A stretch of 7,023 nucleotides of DNA from Halanaerobiales bacterium (lineage in GTDB: Bacteria; Bacillota_F; Halanaerobiia; Halanaerobiales; DTU029). Of this stretch, positions 1-5,980 are shown in pieces. Location: contig JADQBV010000121.1 in NCBI GenBank assembly GCA_016278415.1, positions 1 through 7,023 of the forward strand, written 5' to 3'. The notes under the pieces are model-generated. The model was not told where the DNA came from, made no database searches, and saw only the letters and a list, made by a program, of their open reading frames with translations. Position numbers and translations under genes: made by a program. Position 1 is the first letter of the stretch, and each line of letters begins with the position of its first letter.

Positions 1-1503
1 GCAGCAGATCCACTATTTACAGCTTCTTATACAGGGGTTAATGGGGGATTAGTTATTGCTGTTGCAGATGATCCAGGTATGCATAGTTCGCAGAATGAAC
101 AGGATAGTAGGCATTATGCCCGTTCTGCTAAGTTACCTATGTTGGAACCATCTGACAGTCAAGAATGTAAGGATTTTGTAAAAGAGGCATTTGAGATAAG
201 CGAAAAATTTGATACTCCAATTATAGTCCGTTCGTCAACAAGAATTTCTCATTCCTTAAGTGTAGTTGAATTGGAAGATAGAGTTGATTATCAATTAAAG
301 GAATATAAGAAGGATTTTGAAAAGTATGTAATGATGCCTGCAATGGGAAGAAAAAGGCATGTAATAATAGAAAAACGTATGCTGGATTTAAAGGACTTTG
401 CTGAAGAAACCCCTTTAAATCGTATCGAATGGGGAGATAAAAATATAGGGGTTATAACTAGTGGTATAGCCTATCAATATGCGAGAGAGGCCTTTGGTAA
501 TGTCTCATACTTAAAATTAGGTATGGTCTATCCATTACCAGATAAAATGATTGCAAAATTCGCTGAGGAAGTTGATCTCATTTATGTTGTAGAGGAATTA
601 GAGCCATTTTTTGAAGACCAAATAAAGGCTATGGGGATTGAAGTTATTGGTAAAGATAAATTACCTATAACAGGTGAGTTGAATGCACAGATTATCAGGG
701 AGAAAATGCTAGGTGAAAAATTAGATATTAAATCACCCATTGAAGACATTTCTCCAGTTAGACCACCTGTTATGTGTCCAGGTTGTCCGCATCGTGGCGC
801 ATATTTTGTTTTGAATAAATTAGGATTAGTAGTAACTGGTGATATTGGTTGTTATACACTAGGTGCATTACCCCCTACAGAGTCAATGGATACCTGTGTT
901 TGTATGGGTGCCAGTGTTAGTATGGCTCATGGTATGGAAAAGGCTAGAGGTAAGGAATTCGCCAGTAAGATGGTTGCAGTAATTGGTGATTCTACCTTTA
1001 TGCATTCCGGTATAACTGGTCTGATAGATATTGTCTATAATAAGGGTATTTCTACTATTATGATTTTAGATAATTCTATTACAGGGATGACCGGTCATCA
1101 AGACAACCCTACAACGGGTTTTACTATAAAAGGTGAAAAGACTAGACAGGTTGATCTGGTTAAATTATGTGAAGCCATAGGTATTGAACGTGTTGTTGTT
1201 ACAGATCCCTTTGATTTAGTAGAATTTGAACGTGTAGTAAGGGAAGAAACCGCTGCTCAAGAACCCTCTGTAATTATCTCGCAACGCCCCTGTGCTTTAT
1301 TAGATACAGTTGATTATACAGGTCAAGTGACTATTGATGTAGATATTTGTGACTATTGTCAGCAATGTACAACTATTGGCTGTCCGGCTATTGTGGATAA
1401 AGATGATCATATTGAAATAAATGAAGCATTATGTAATGGTTGTATGCTATGCACAGAGAAATGTCATTTTGATGTTATAGTAAAGGCTGGTGAAAACAAA
1501 TAA
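1..1503 (+). CDS. iorA: Indolepyruvate:ferredoxin oxidoreductase alpha subunit, 5'-truncated by the window edge
   Basis: This is the large subunit of the TPP- and Fe-S-dependent enzyme that converts indolepyruvate and related aryl-pyruvates plus CoA to aryl-acetyl-CoA, CO2 and reduced ferredoxin in the cytoplasm. The frame is open from base 1, so the 500 visible residues continue a gene that starts upstream; the family is usually about 580-620 residues, so roughly 100 are missing. Visible residue numbers: the conserved ADDPGMHSSQNEQDSR block at about 21-36 in the pyrimidine-binding domain, CPGCPHRG at 259-266, and a TPP/Mg motif from GDS (329-331) to Asn358. A C-terminal two-cluster ferredoxin domain has Cys450/453/456/461 and Cys478/481/484/488. 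The last cysteine is followed by His rather than the usual Pro. The ATG at 79 is internal to the conserved block and is not the start. Its stop overlaps the iorB start by one base (taATG), implying translational coupling. Family assignment is very secure. Confidence 0.96.
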   Translation, partial: AADPLFTASYTGVNGGLVIAVADDPGMHSSQNEQDSRHYARSAKLPMLEPSDSQECKDFVKEAFEISEKFDTPIIVRSSTRISHSLSVVELEDRVDYQLKEYKKDFEKYVMMPAMGRKRHVIIEKRMLDLKDFAEETPLNRIEWGDKNIGVITSGIAYQYAREAFGNVSYLKLGMVYPLPDKMIAKFAEEVDLIYVVEELEPFFEDQIKAMGIEVIGKDKLPITGELNAQIIREKMLGEKLDIKSPIEDISPVRPPVMCPGCPHRGAYFVLNKLGLVVTGDIGCYTLGALPPTESMDTCVCMGASVSMAHGMEKARGKEFASKMVAVIGDSTFMHSGITGLIDIVYNKGISTIMILDNSITGMTGHQDNPTTGFTIKGEKTRQVDLVKLCEAIGIERVVVTDPFDLVEFERVVREETAAQEPSVIISQRPCALLDTVDYTGQVTIDVDICDYCQQCTTIGCPAIVDKDDHIEINEALCNGCMLCTEKCHFDVIVKAGENK

Positions 1504-2087
1504 TGTATAAAATAAATATAATGATTATCGGAGTTGGTGGTCAAGGGACTTTATTGGCCAGTAGAGTTATTGGGAATGTTGCATTAAATCGGGAATATGA
1601 TGTTAAAATGTCAGAGGTCCATGGTATGGCTCAACGTGGTGGAAGTGTTGTTACAAATGTTAAGATAGCAGAGAAGGTTTATTCACCTATTATTGAAAAA
1701 CAAGAAGCAGATATTATTCTAGCCTTTGAAAAATTGGAAGCATTACGCTGGATAGATTATTTAAAACCAGATGGAAAGATGATTATAAATGATCAGCAGA
1801 TTGATCCTATACCGGTTATAATTGGTAAAGCCAATTATCCACAGGATATTTTAAATAAAATAAAATCTAATTATGATAATATTATTACAGTAGATGCCTT
1901 ATCAAAAGCTAAAAACTGTGGTACAATCAAAGCTGTTAATACTGTTTTAATAGGTATAATGGCCGCTTCCTTAGATTTACCTAAGTCAGAATGGTTAGAT
2001 TCTGTAAAGGCAATGGTACCAGATAGATTTATCGATGTGAATATTAAGGCCTTTGAAGAGGGATATAACTATTCTATGGGTAATTAA
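1503..2087 (+). CDS. iorB: Indolepyruvate:ferredoxin oxidoreductase beta subunit
   Basis: This is the small (gamma-type) subunit that pairs with IorA in the 2-oxoacid:ferredoxin oxidoreductase superfamily. It is 194 residues, normal for IorB. It opens with a short beta strand and the glycine-rich GVGGQG at 10-15, followed by LLASRVIG. The family signature SEVHGMAQRGGSV is at 37-49. No Fe-S cysteine cluster is present, as expected because the clusters lie in IorA. The ATG shares its A with the iorA stop codon, so translation is probably coupled; the nearest SD-like bases (GGTGA) lie inside the iorA tail. Together with iorA it supports fermentation of Trp, Phe and Tyr through their transaminated keto acids. 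No terminator follows, and transcription probably continues into the ACT-domain gene. Confidence 0.95.
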   Translation: MYKINIMIIGVGGQGTLLASRVIGNVALNREYDVKMSEVHGMAQRGGSVVTNVKIAEKVYSPIIEKQEADIILAFEKLEALRWIDYLKPDGKMIINDQQIDPIPVIIGKANYPQDILNKIKSNYDNIITVDALSKAKNCGTIKAVNTVLIGIMAASLDLPKSEWLDSVKAMVPDRFIDVNIKAFEEGYNYSMGN

Positions 2088-2120
2088 ATCAGTTCAGCCC
2101 ATAATATACTTAAGCAAAGT

Positions 2121-2160
2121 CGGAGGAAAGTTAATATCTATGGTGTGGGAGTTTTATTAA
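2121..2160 (+). other. SD plus six-codon mini-ORF in the usual paaK position
   Basis: A good SD (CGGAGG, 2121-2126) is followed 13 bases later by ATG at 2140 and the frame M-V-W-E-F-Y-stop, ending at 2160. In many anaerobes and archaea iorAB is followed by a phenylacetate-CoA ligase (PaaK-type) gene and then an ACT-domain gene. IOR-linked PaaK proteins often begin Met-aliphatic-Trp, so this could be the preserved 5' end of a deleted paaK. It could equally be a short leader peptide for the ACT gene, or chance. The sequence shows the SD and the stop; the origin is inference. Confidence 0.3.
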
Positions 2161-2168
2161 CATCTATG
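2131..2168 (+). repeat. Imperfect 12-base direct repeat, 26-base period
   Basis: TTAATATCTATG (2131-2142) and TTAACATCTATG (2157-2168) differ at one base and lie 26 bases apart in the iorB-ACT gap. Each copy ends in an ATG that opens a very short frame: six codons from 2140, and Met-Ile-stop from 2166. The repeat may be a small tandem duplication or slippage product around a former start region. Twelve bases of AT-rich sequence could also recur by chance, so only the repeat itself is certain. Confidence 0.55.
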
Positions 2169-2196
2169 ATATAAAAAAGGGAAGGGGGAATTATAT

Positions 2197-2625
2197 ATGA
2201 TGATAAAACAAATTTCCATATTTCTTGAAAATAAATCTGGTAGGTTAACAGATGTAACAAAGACCCTAGGTGAGAATGATATAGATTTAATTGCCTTATC
2301 AATCTCTGATACAACTGATTTTGGTATATTAAGAGTAATCGTAAATAAACCAGATATAGCAGAAAAAGTGTTAAAAGACAATGGTTTCACAGTTAATACA
2401 ACTGAGGTTATTGCTATCTCTGTGATAGATAAACCGGGGAGTTTGTCTGGTGCCTTAACTGTCTTATCAAATGAATCTATTGGTATAGAATATATGTATG
2501 CTGTTGGAAAAGATACCAATGGAGCTGTTGTTATATTAAGGGTAGAAGATGCCGAGAAGGCTATAGATATATTAAGTGAACAGCAAATTACAGTTCTTAA
2601 TTCAGAGAGGGTCTATAATATATAA
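2197..2625 (+). CDS. Tandem ACT-domain protein, probable amino-acid sensor of the IOR operon
   Basis: This is a 142-residue cytoplasmic protein made of two ACT domains and nothing else. ACT1 covers about residues 4-66 (QISIFLENKSGRLTDVTKTL, then the second strand LIALSISD). ACT2 covers about 71-140 and begins VIAISVIDKPGSLSGAL. Both show the beta-alpha-beta opening with the Gly-x-Leu turn (GRL at 15-17, GSL at 81-83) where ACT domains bind amino acids. Free-standing double-ACT proteins of this kind are commonly encoded next to iorAB and paaK, which points to sensing of an aromatic amino acid, although the ligand cannot be read from sequence. The start is set by AAGGGGG at 2182-2188, eight bases before the ATG at 2197; the ATG at 2200 is the next codon and is less likely. 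The hemerythrin gene follows closely without a terminator. Confidence 0.85.
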   Translation: MMIKQISIFLENKSGRLTDVTKTLGENDIDLIALSISDTTDFGILRVIVNKPDIAEKVLKDNGFTVNTTEVIAISVIDKPGSLSGALTVLSNESIGIEYMYAVGKDTNGAVVILRVEDAEKAIDILSEQQITVLNSERVYNI

Positions 2626-2639
2626 TCTGAATTATCATT

Positions 2640-2647
2640 GAGGTGAT
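2640..2647 (+). promoter_or_regulatory. Strong Shine-Dalgarno that argues for a downstream AUU start
   Basis: GAGGTGAT is an eight-base perfect complement of the 16S rRNA 3' end. It overlaps the only canonical in-frame start (GTG, 2643-2645) and therefore cannot serve that codon. Eight bases after GAGG lies ATT (2652-2654), in the hemerythrin frame. Starting there gives M-I-R-W-K, the way many bacteriohemerythrins begin. The GTG has no SD of its own upstream. Confidence 0.6.
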
Positions 2648-3059
2648 AACAATTATTAGATGGAAAAAAGAACTAGAACTTGGAATAGAAAAAATTGATG
2701 CCCAACATAAAGAATTTTTCGTGATGGCACATTCATTACTTAATGAAATGAAATTTGATGATAATCAGGTTAAAAAATATAATGCAAAGAAGTTTCTTGA
2801 CTTTATAAAGAAATATTTTAAATATCATTTTATAGAAGAGGAAAAATTGCAGATCAGTATTGATTATCCTGAATATAGAGATCATAAACAGGAACATGAG
2901 GATTTTATTGTGAAAATTGAAGGGATTATATCAGAGTTGGACCATGAAACTGCAGATTATAAGGTTTATCTTAAATTGCATAACACAGTTTTAGGTTGGT
3001 TTTCTGACCATATTAGTTATGTGGATTATAAGATAAAAGAGTTTATAGATACCCAATAG
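2643..3059 (+). CDS. Bacteriohemerythrin (single-domain, di-iron O2-binding protein)
   Basis: This is a soluble four-helix hemerythrin that binds O2 at a non-heme di-iron site. All seven iron ligands are visible (numbered from GTG): His22 in IDAQHKE, His62 and Glu66 in an H-x3-E motif, His81 and His85 in H-x3-H, and His123 and Asp128 in H-x4-D. At 138 residues (135 if started at ATT 2652) it is a stand-alone domain with no sensor or methyl-accepting part. The coordinates use the only canonical in-frame start, GTG 2643, but the SD overlaps that codon and AUU at 2652 looks better placed. The first in-frame ATG (codon 28) would remove His22 and can be excluded. The gene begins 17 bases after the ACT gene and ends just before a terminator, so it is probably the last gene of the ior transcript. 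A role in oxygen scavenging for the O2-labile IOR enzyme is inference. Confidence 0.93.
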   Translation: MITIIRWKKELELGIEKIDAQHKEFFVMAHSLLNEMKFDDNQVKKYNAKKFLDFIKKYFKYHFIEEEKLQISIDYPEYRDHKQEHEDFIVKIEGIISELDHETADYKVYLKLHNTVLGWFSDHISYVDYKIKEFIDTQ

Positions 3060-3068
3060 ATAATTTTG

Positions 3069-3097
3069 GCTGGAGGCACTGCTCTTCAGCTTTTTTT
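3069..3097 (+). terminator. Rho-independent terminator of the ior operon
   Basis: The stem GCTGGAG (3069-3075) pairs with CTTCAGC (3084-3090) over seven positions with one G-U wobble and an eight-base loop, and is followed at once by seven Ts (3091-3097). It lies ten bases after the hemerythrin stop. It closes the iorA-iorB-ACT-hemerythrin unit and separates it from the small gene downstream. Confidence 0.85.
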
Positions 3098-3146
3098 GTA
3101 TTTAATATTTTTGTAATAGTTTTGATACTAAAATGCTAAAAATAAA

Positions 3147-3175
3147 TTATTAAAAAACTATCTTCTGGTTATAAT
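3147..3175 (+). promoter_or_regulatory. Candidate sigma-A promoter for the 67-codon gene
   Basis: A perfect TATAAT at 3170-3175 has a weak -35 match, TTATTA (3147-3152), 17 bases upstream. A start site near 3182 would give a leader of about 30 bases containing the purine-rich SD. A second TATAAT at 3181-3186 has no recognisable -35 at normal spacing. The position just after a terminator supports a new promoter here, but AT-rich DNA makes such hexamers common. Confidence 0.45.
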
Positions 3176-3210
3176 AATTATATAATCTAAGGAGAGGGGT
3201 TGTACATATA

Positions 3211-3414
3211 GTGGATGAAAAAAAGCAGAGGGTTAAAACTATTAAATATGGTGGTATTAAATATATAAATAATGTGAGCACAGAAAAAATAAATAGTTTT
3301 GTAGAACAGCTACCTGATAATAAAAGGGATAGTATGGCTGAAGTGACACAGATTCTTCAAGAAGAGGGTTTAATAAGTTTAATACCTGAGGATGAGCCAA
3401 GTCCACCTTGTTAA
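3211..3414 (+). CDS. Small orphan protein of unknown function (67 aa)
   Basis: I do not recognise this family. The protein is hydrophilic, with no signal peptide or membrane segment. A basic N-terminus (MDEKKQRVKTIKYGGIKYI) leads to a segment of probable helices (about residues 24-56: STEKINSFVEQLP, then MAEVTQILQEEGLI). It ends in an acidic, proline-rich tail, PEDEPSPPC, with a single C-terminal cysteine. The GTG start has a purine-rich SD (GGAGAGGGG, 3191-3199) with 11 bases between it and the start; no better in-frame start exists. It lies alone, after the ior terminator and 215 bases before folD, with a plausible promoter of its own. That it is a real gene rests on the SD, promoter and protein-like composition, not on homology. 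No function is assigned. Confidence 0.65.
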   Translation: MDEKKQRVKTIKYGGIKYINNVSTEKINSFVEQLPDNKRDSMAEVTQILQEEGLISLIPEDEPSPPC

Positions 3415-3425
3415 AATCTTTGCTT

Positions 3426-3448
3426 AATTGAATAATATTTAATTTTTT
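3426..3448 (+). terminator. Weak AT-only hairpin with T run, possible terminator
   Basis: An inverted repeat at 3426-3444 (AATTGAAT / ATTTAATT, eight pairs including one G-U, three-base loop) is followed by four more Ts to 3448, starting 12 bases after the small gene's stop. The stem has no G-C pair and would be unstable, so this is a doubtful terminator. The rest of 3449-3599 holds only short AT-rich inverted repeats and no gene, tRNA or riboswitch that I can recognise. Confidence 0.3.
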
Positions 3449-3599
3449 GCAGGATTTTTATGCAACTTAACGAATAATTAAAAAGAGAAGTTATAAATAT
3501 AAATAGTCTTTTTGGCTATATGTTAATATAAAAATGTTGTTTTTTGTACATAACTGAGGTTTGTTATAAAACTTGATTTAAGATGTGATATAAACAATC

Positions 3600-3608
3600 T
3601 GATATAAT
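3600..3608 (+). promoter_or_regulatory. Extended -10 promoter for the folD operon
   Basis: TGATATAAT is a perfect extended -10 (TGn followed by TATAAT). No good -35 lies 16-18 bases upstream, as is common for extended -10 promoters. The predicted start site near 3615 coincides with the first base of the SD (AAGGAGG, 3615-3621), so the leader would be only about 15 bases. Confidence 0.6.
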
Positions 3609-3629
3609 CAATACAAGGAGGTCGTTATT

Positions 3630-4484
3630 TTGGCAAATATAATTGATGGCAAGGGTATTGCTAAAATTATTCGTAAAGAACTTAAAGAAACAGTTAATGA
3701 ATTATCTAAAGAGGGAAGGGTACCTGGTTTAACAGTTGTTCTCGTTGGTGATAGTCCTGCTTCACAGACATATGTAAAGTATAAGGAGAGAGCAGCGAAA
3801 GAGCTTGGTATTTATTCACAGGTAATTAAAAAAAGTAAGGATATAAGTCAGTTAGAATTACTAGAATTAATTGATGATTTAAATAATGATAATAAGGTAG
3901 ATGGTATACTGGTTCAGTTACCTTTACCAGGGCATATAGATGAGAAAGTAATAATTGAGGCAATTAATCCAGCTAAAGATGTTGACGGTTTTCATCCTAT
4001 TAATACAGGGAGATTGTTTAGTGGTCAGAAAGACAATCTTCGTTTTGAGGCGTGTACACCTATGGGGATTATTGAGTTACTTGAGAGAGAAAATATTGAA
4101 ATTGAAGGCAAGAAAGCAGTTATAGTAGGTAGAAGTAATATTGTTGGCAAACCAATAGCACATCTATTATTGGATAAAAATGCAACTGTAACTATTTGTC
4201 ATTCTAGAACAAAGGATTTACCCGCTGAAGTCTTACAGGCTGATATATTGATTGCTGCTGTTGGAATAGCAGAATTTATTACTGGAGATATGATTAAAGA
4301 AGGGGCAGTAGTAATAGATGTTGGTATTAATAGGGTTGATGGAAAACTTGTAGGTGATGTGGACTTTGACTCTGCAGTAGATAAAGCCTCATATATCACA
4401 CCTGTACCAGGTGGAGTGGGACCAATGACTATTGCTATGCTGATGAAGAATACAGTGAAGGCAAGAATTGCACACAAGGTGTAA
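3630..4484 (+). CDS. folD: Bifunctional methylenetetrahydrofolate dehydrogenase / methenyltetrahydrofolate cyclohydrolase
   Basis: FolD interconverts 5,10-methylene-, 5,10-methenyl- and 10-formyl-tetrahydrofolate using NADP(H), supplying one-carbon units for purines, formyl-Met-tRNA and, in some anaerobes, formate metabolism. It is 284 residues, the family norm. Visible motifs are the catalytic Y-x3-K pair (Tyr48, Lys52) in SQTYVKYKERAAKELG, DGILVQLPLP at 91-100, KDVDGFHP at 116-123, the Rossmann-type cofactor loop GRSNIVGKP at 167-175, and the signature PGGVGPMT at 260-267. The start is TTG at 3630, eight bases after a consensus AAGGAGG SD, giving the standard N-terminus ANIIDGK. It heads the folD-xseA-xseB-ispA operon, an arrangement common in Firmicutes. 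All catalytic residues that I can check are present. Confidence 0.97.
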   Translation: MANIIDGKGIAKIIRKELKETVNELSKEGRVPGLTVVLVGDSPASQTYVKYKERAAKELGIYSQVIKKSKDISQLELLELIDDLNNDNKVDGILVQLPLPGHIDEKVIIEAINPAKDVDGFHPINTGRLFSGQKDNLRFEACTPMGIIELLERENIEIEGKKAVIVGRSNIVGKPIAHLLLDKNATVTICHSRTKDLPAEVLQADILIAAVGIAEFITGDMIKEGAVVIDVGINRVDGKLVGDVDFDSAVDKASYITPVPGGVGPMTIAMLMKNTVKARIAHKV

Positions 4485-4533
4485 TTGGAGAAGACCAAAA
4501 ATAAATGCACGTATAACAATGGGGTTTTATATA

Positions 4534-5745
4534 ATGGATAAAAAAATATATTCAATTACAGATATAAGTAGATATTTAAAAGATTTGTTGTCAAATGATC
4601 CGATTTTAAATAGTTTATGGGTAAGTGGTGAGATTTCCAATTTTCATCATCATAACTCCGGACATATGTATTTTACATTGAAGGATAAAAACTCATCTAT
4701 ATCATCTATAATGTTTAAAGGTCATAATCGTAAATTAAATTTTGAGATAGAAGATGGTATGAAGGTAAATGTACATGGGTATGTAAGTATTTATGAACCA
4801 AGGGGTACATATCAACTATATGTTGATGACATAGAGCCTGCAGGTAAAGGTGCTTTATATTTAGCATATGAACAGTTAAAATCAAAATTAGAAAAAGAGG
4901 GTTTGTTTTCTGAAGAATACAAAAAGAGTATCCCTATATTACCGAAAAAAATTGGAATAGTAACTTCTCCAACAGGTGCTGCTATAAGGGATATTCTATC
5001 AGTAGTTAGAAGGAGATTTTCTAATGTTTATGTCTTGATAGTACCATCTCTGGTTCAGGGTGATACAGCTAGTTCTCAAATAGTGGATGGTATTGAATAT
5101 TTAAATAACCGAGGAGATATTGACTTAGTTATAGTTAGTAGAGGTGGTGGCTCTATCGAGGATCTCTGGGCTTTTAATGAAGAGAATGTTGCTCGGGCAA
5201 TTTTTAAATCTTCGATTCCTATCATTAGTGGAGTTGGGCATGAAACTGACTTTACTATTGCAGATTTTACCGCTGATTTAAGGGCGCCTACACCTTCCGC
5301 TGCAGCCGAACTAGCTATTTCTTCAAGGTTGGAGTTGGAAAAGGATCTTAATAACAGTCATACTAGATTGATTAATGCTATAAAAAATAAAATGGAAAGT
5401 ATCAGCAACCGAGTAAAGACAGTAACTGAGAAACGGATTTTCTCCCATCCTGAAGAATTATTTGCTGAAAAAATTCAACACTTAGATGACCTAAGTAGAC
5501 AAATAGAGTGGAATATGGAAAAAAACTTAAACACATTTAATGAACGCTTTAAGATATTAAATAGTAAAATGGATAGTTTAAGCCCACTAAAAACCCTTTC
5601 AAGGGGTTATTCAATAACAAACAAAAATAATACTGTTGTAGATAGTATTAATAATATTAATATTGGTGATCGCCTGAATACAAGGGTAAAGGATGGTCAA
5701 ATAATAAGTAAAGTAATTGAGACGGAGGAGGATAATCATGTCTGA
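4534..5745 (+). CDS. xseA: Exodeoxyribonuclease VII large subunit
   Basis: XseA is the catalytic subunit of exonuclease VII, which degrades single-stranded DNA from both ends without ATP; several XseB copies bind its C-terminal coiled coil. It is 403 residues from ATG 4534. The N-terminal OB fold for ssDNA covers about 1-105 (LWVSGEISNF at 28-37, HMYFTLKD at 44-51). The catalytic core holds GIVTSPTGAAIRD (141-153), SRGGGSIEDLWAFNEE (202-217) and GVGHETDFTIADFTADLRAP (233-252). A long helical region follows at about 258-350, then the family's terminal segment with LSRGYSI (355-361). The frame opens further upstream (TTG 4468, ATG 4519), but ATG 4534 gives the usual start just before IYSITDISRYLK and has GGGG nine bases upstream. 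It lies 49 bases after folD with no terminator, and its end overlaps xseB by eight bases. Confidence 0.96.
   Translation: MDKKIYSITDISRYLKDLLSNDPILNSLWVSGEISNFHHHNSGHMYFTLKDKNSSISSIMFKGHNRKLNFEIEDGMKVNVHGYVSIYEPRGTYQLYVDDIEPAGKGALYLAYEQLKSKLEKEGLFSEEYKKSIPILPKKIGIVTSPTGAAIRDILSVVRRRFSNVYVLIVPSLVQGDTASSQIVDGIEYLNNRGDIDLVIVSRGGGSIEDLWAFNEENVARAIFKSSIPIISGVGHETDFTIADFTADLRAPTPSAAAELAISSRLELEKDLNNSHTRLINAIKNKMESISNRVKTVTEKRIFSHPEELFAEKIQHLDDLSRQIEWNMEKNLNTFNERFKILNSKMDSLSPLKTLSRGYSITNKNNTVVDSINNINIGDRLNTRVKDGQIISKVIETEEDNHV
5724..5731 (+). promoter_or_regulatory. Shine-Dalgarno fixing the xseB start
   Basis: GGAGGAGG inside the xseA tail lies six bases before ATG 5738. It rules out the upstream TTG at 5717, which would place this purine run inside the coding sequence and add an Arg-rich extension not typical of XseB. 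Confidence 0.85.
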
Positions 5746-5980
5746 AAAGGATATGGAATTTGAACAAGCCGTAGAGAAATTGGAAGAGATTGTTAAGCAA
5801 CTAGAAGAAGGTGGTTTATCATTAGATAAGTCTTTAGAGACTTATACAGAGGGTGTCAAATTAATAAAATTTTGTAATAAAGAATTGAACAAGGCTGAAA
5901 AGAAAATTGAAATGGTATTGAATGATGATGAGGGATATTCTGATGTTGTTCCATATGATCAAAGGGAGGAACTTAATTGA
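5738..5980 (+). CDS. xseB: Exodeoxyribonuclease VII small subunit
   Basis: This is the small helical subunit that decorates the XseA coiled coil and is needed for an active exonuclease VII. It is 80 residues, the family norm. The whole core matches XseB: FEQAVEKLEEIVKQLEEG at 8-25, then LSLDKSLETYTEGVKL at 27-42, and LNKAEKKIEMV at 50-60. The acidic, disordered C-terminal tail is typical. ATG 5738 overlaps the xseA stop by eight bases, a coupling that fits the need for several small subunits per large one. Its own end overlaps ispA by four bases. Confidence 0.95.
   Translation: MSEKDMEFEQAVEKLEEIVKQLEEGGLSLDKSLETYTEGVKLIKFCNKELNKAEKKIEMVLNDDEGYSDVVPYDQREELN

Noticed and set aside
2157..2519. 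Reverse-strand open frame opposite the ACT-domain gene
   Set aside because: It is antisense to a recognisable double-ACT protein with a good SD, and its own product has no recognisable domain.
3415..3629. Possible tetrahydrofolate or other riboswitch upstream of folD
   Set aside because: No conserved G-rich folate aptamer segments or stable GC-containing stems are present; only AT-rich short inverted repeats are visible.
4468..4533. N-terminal extension of xseA from TTG 4468, overlapping folD
   Set aside because: A GAAGG lies six bases upstream, but the added 22 residues are basic, unlike XseA N-termini, and ATG 4534 gives the expected family start.
4199..4555. Reverse-strand open frame opposite the folD end and xseA start
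   Set aside because: It is antisense to conserved folD codons including PGGVGPMT. Its hydrophobic N-terminus arises from AT-rich non-coding sequence.
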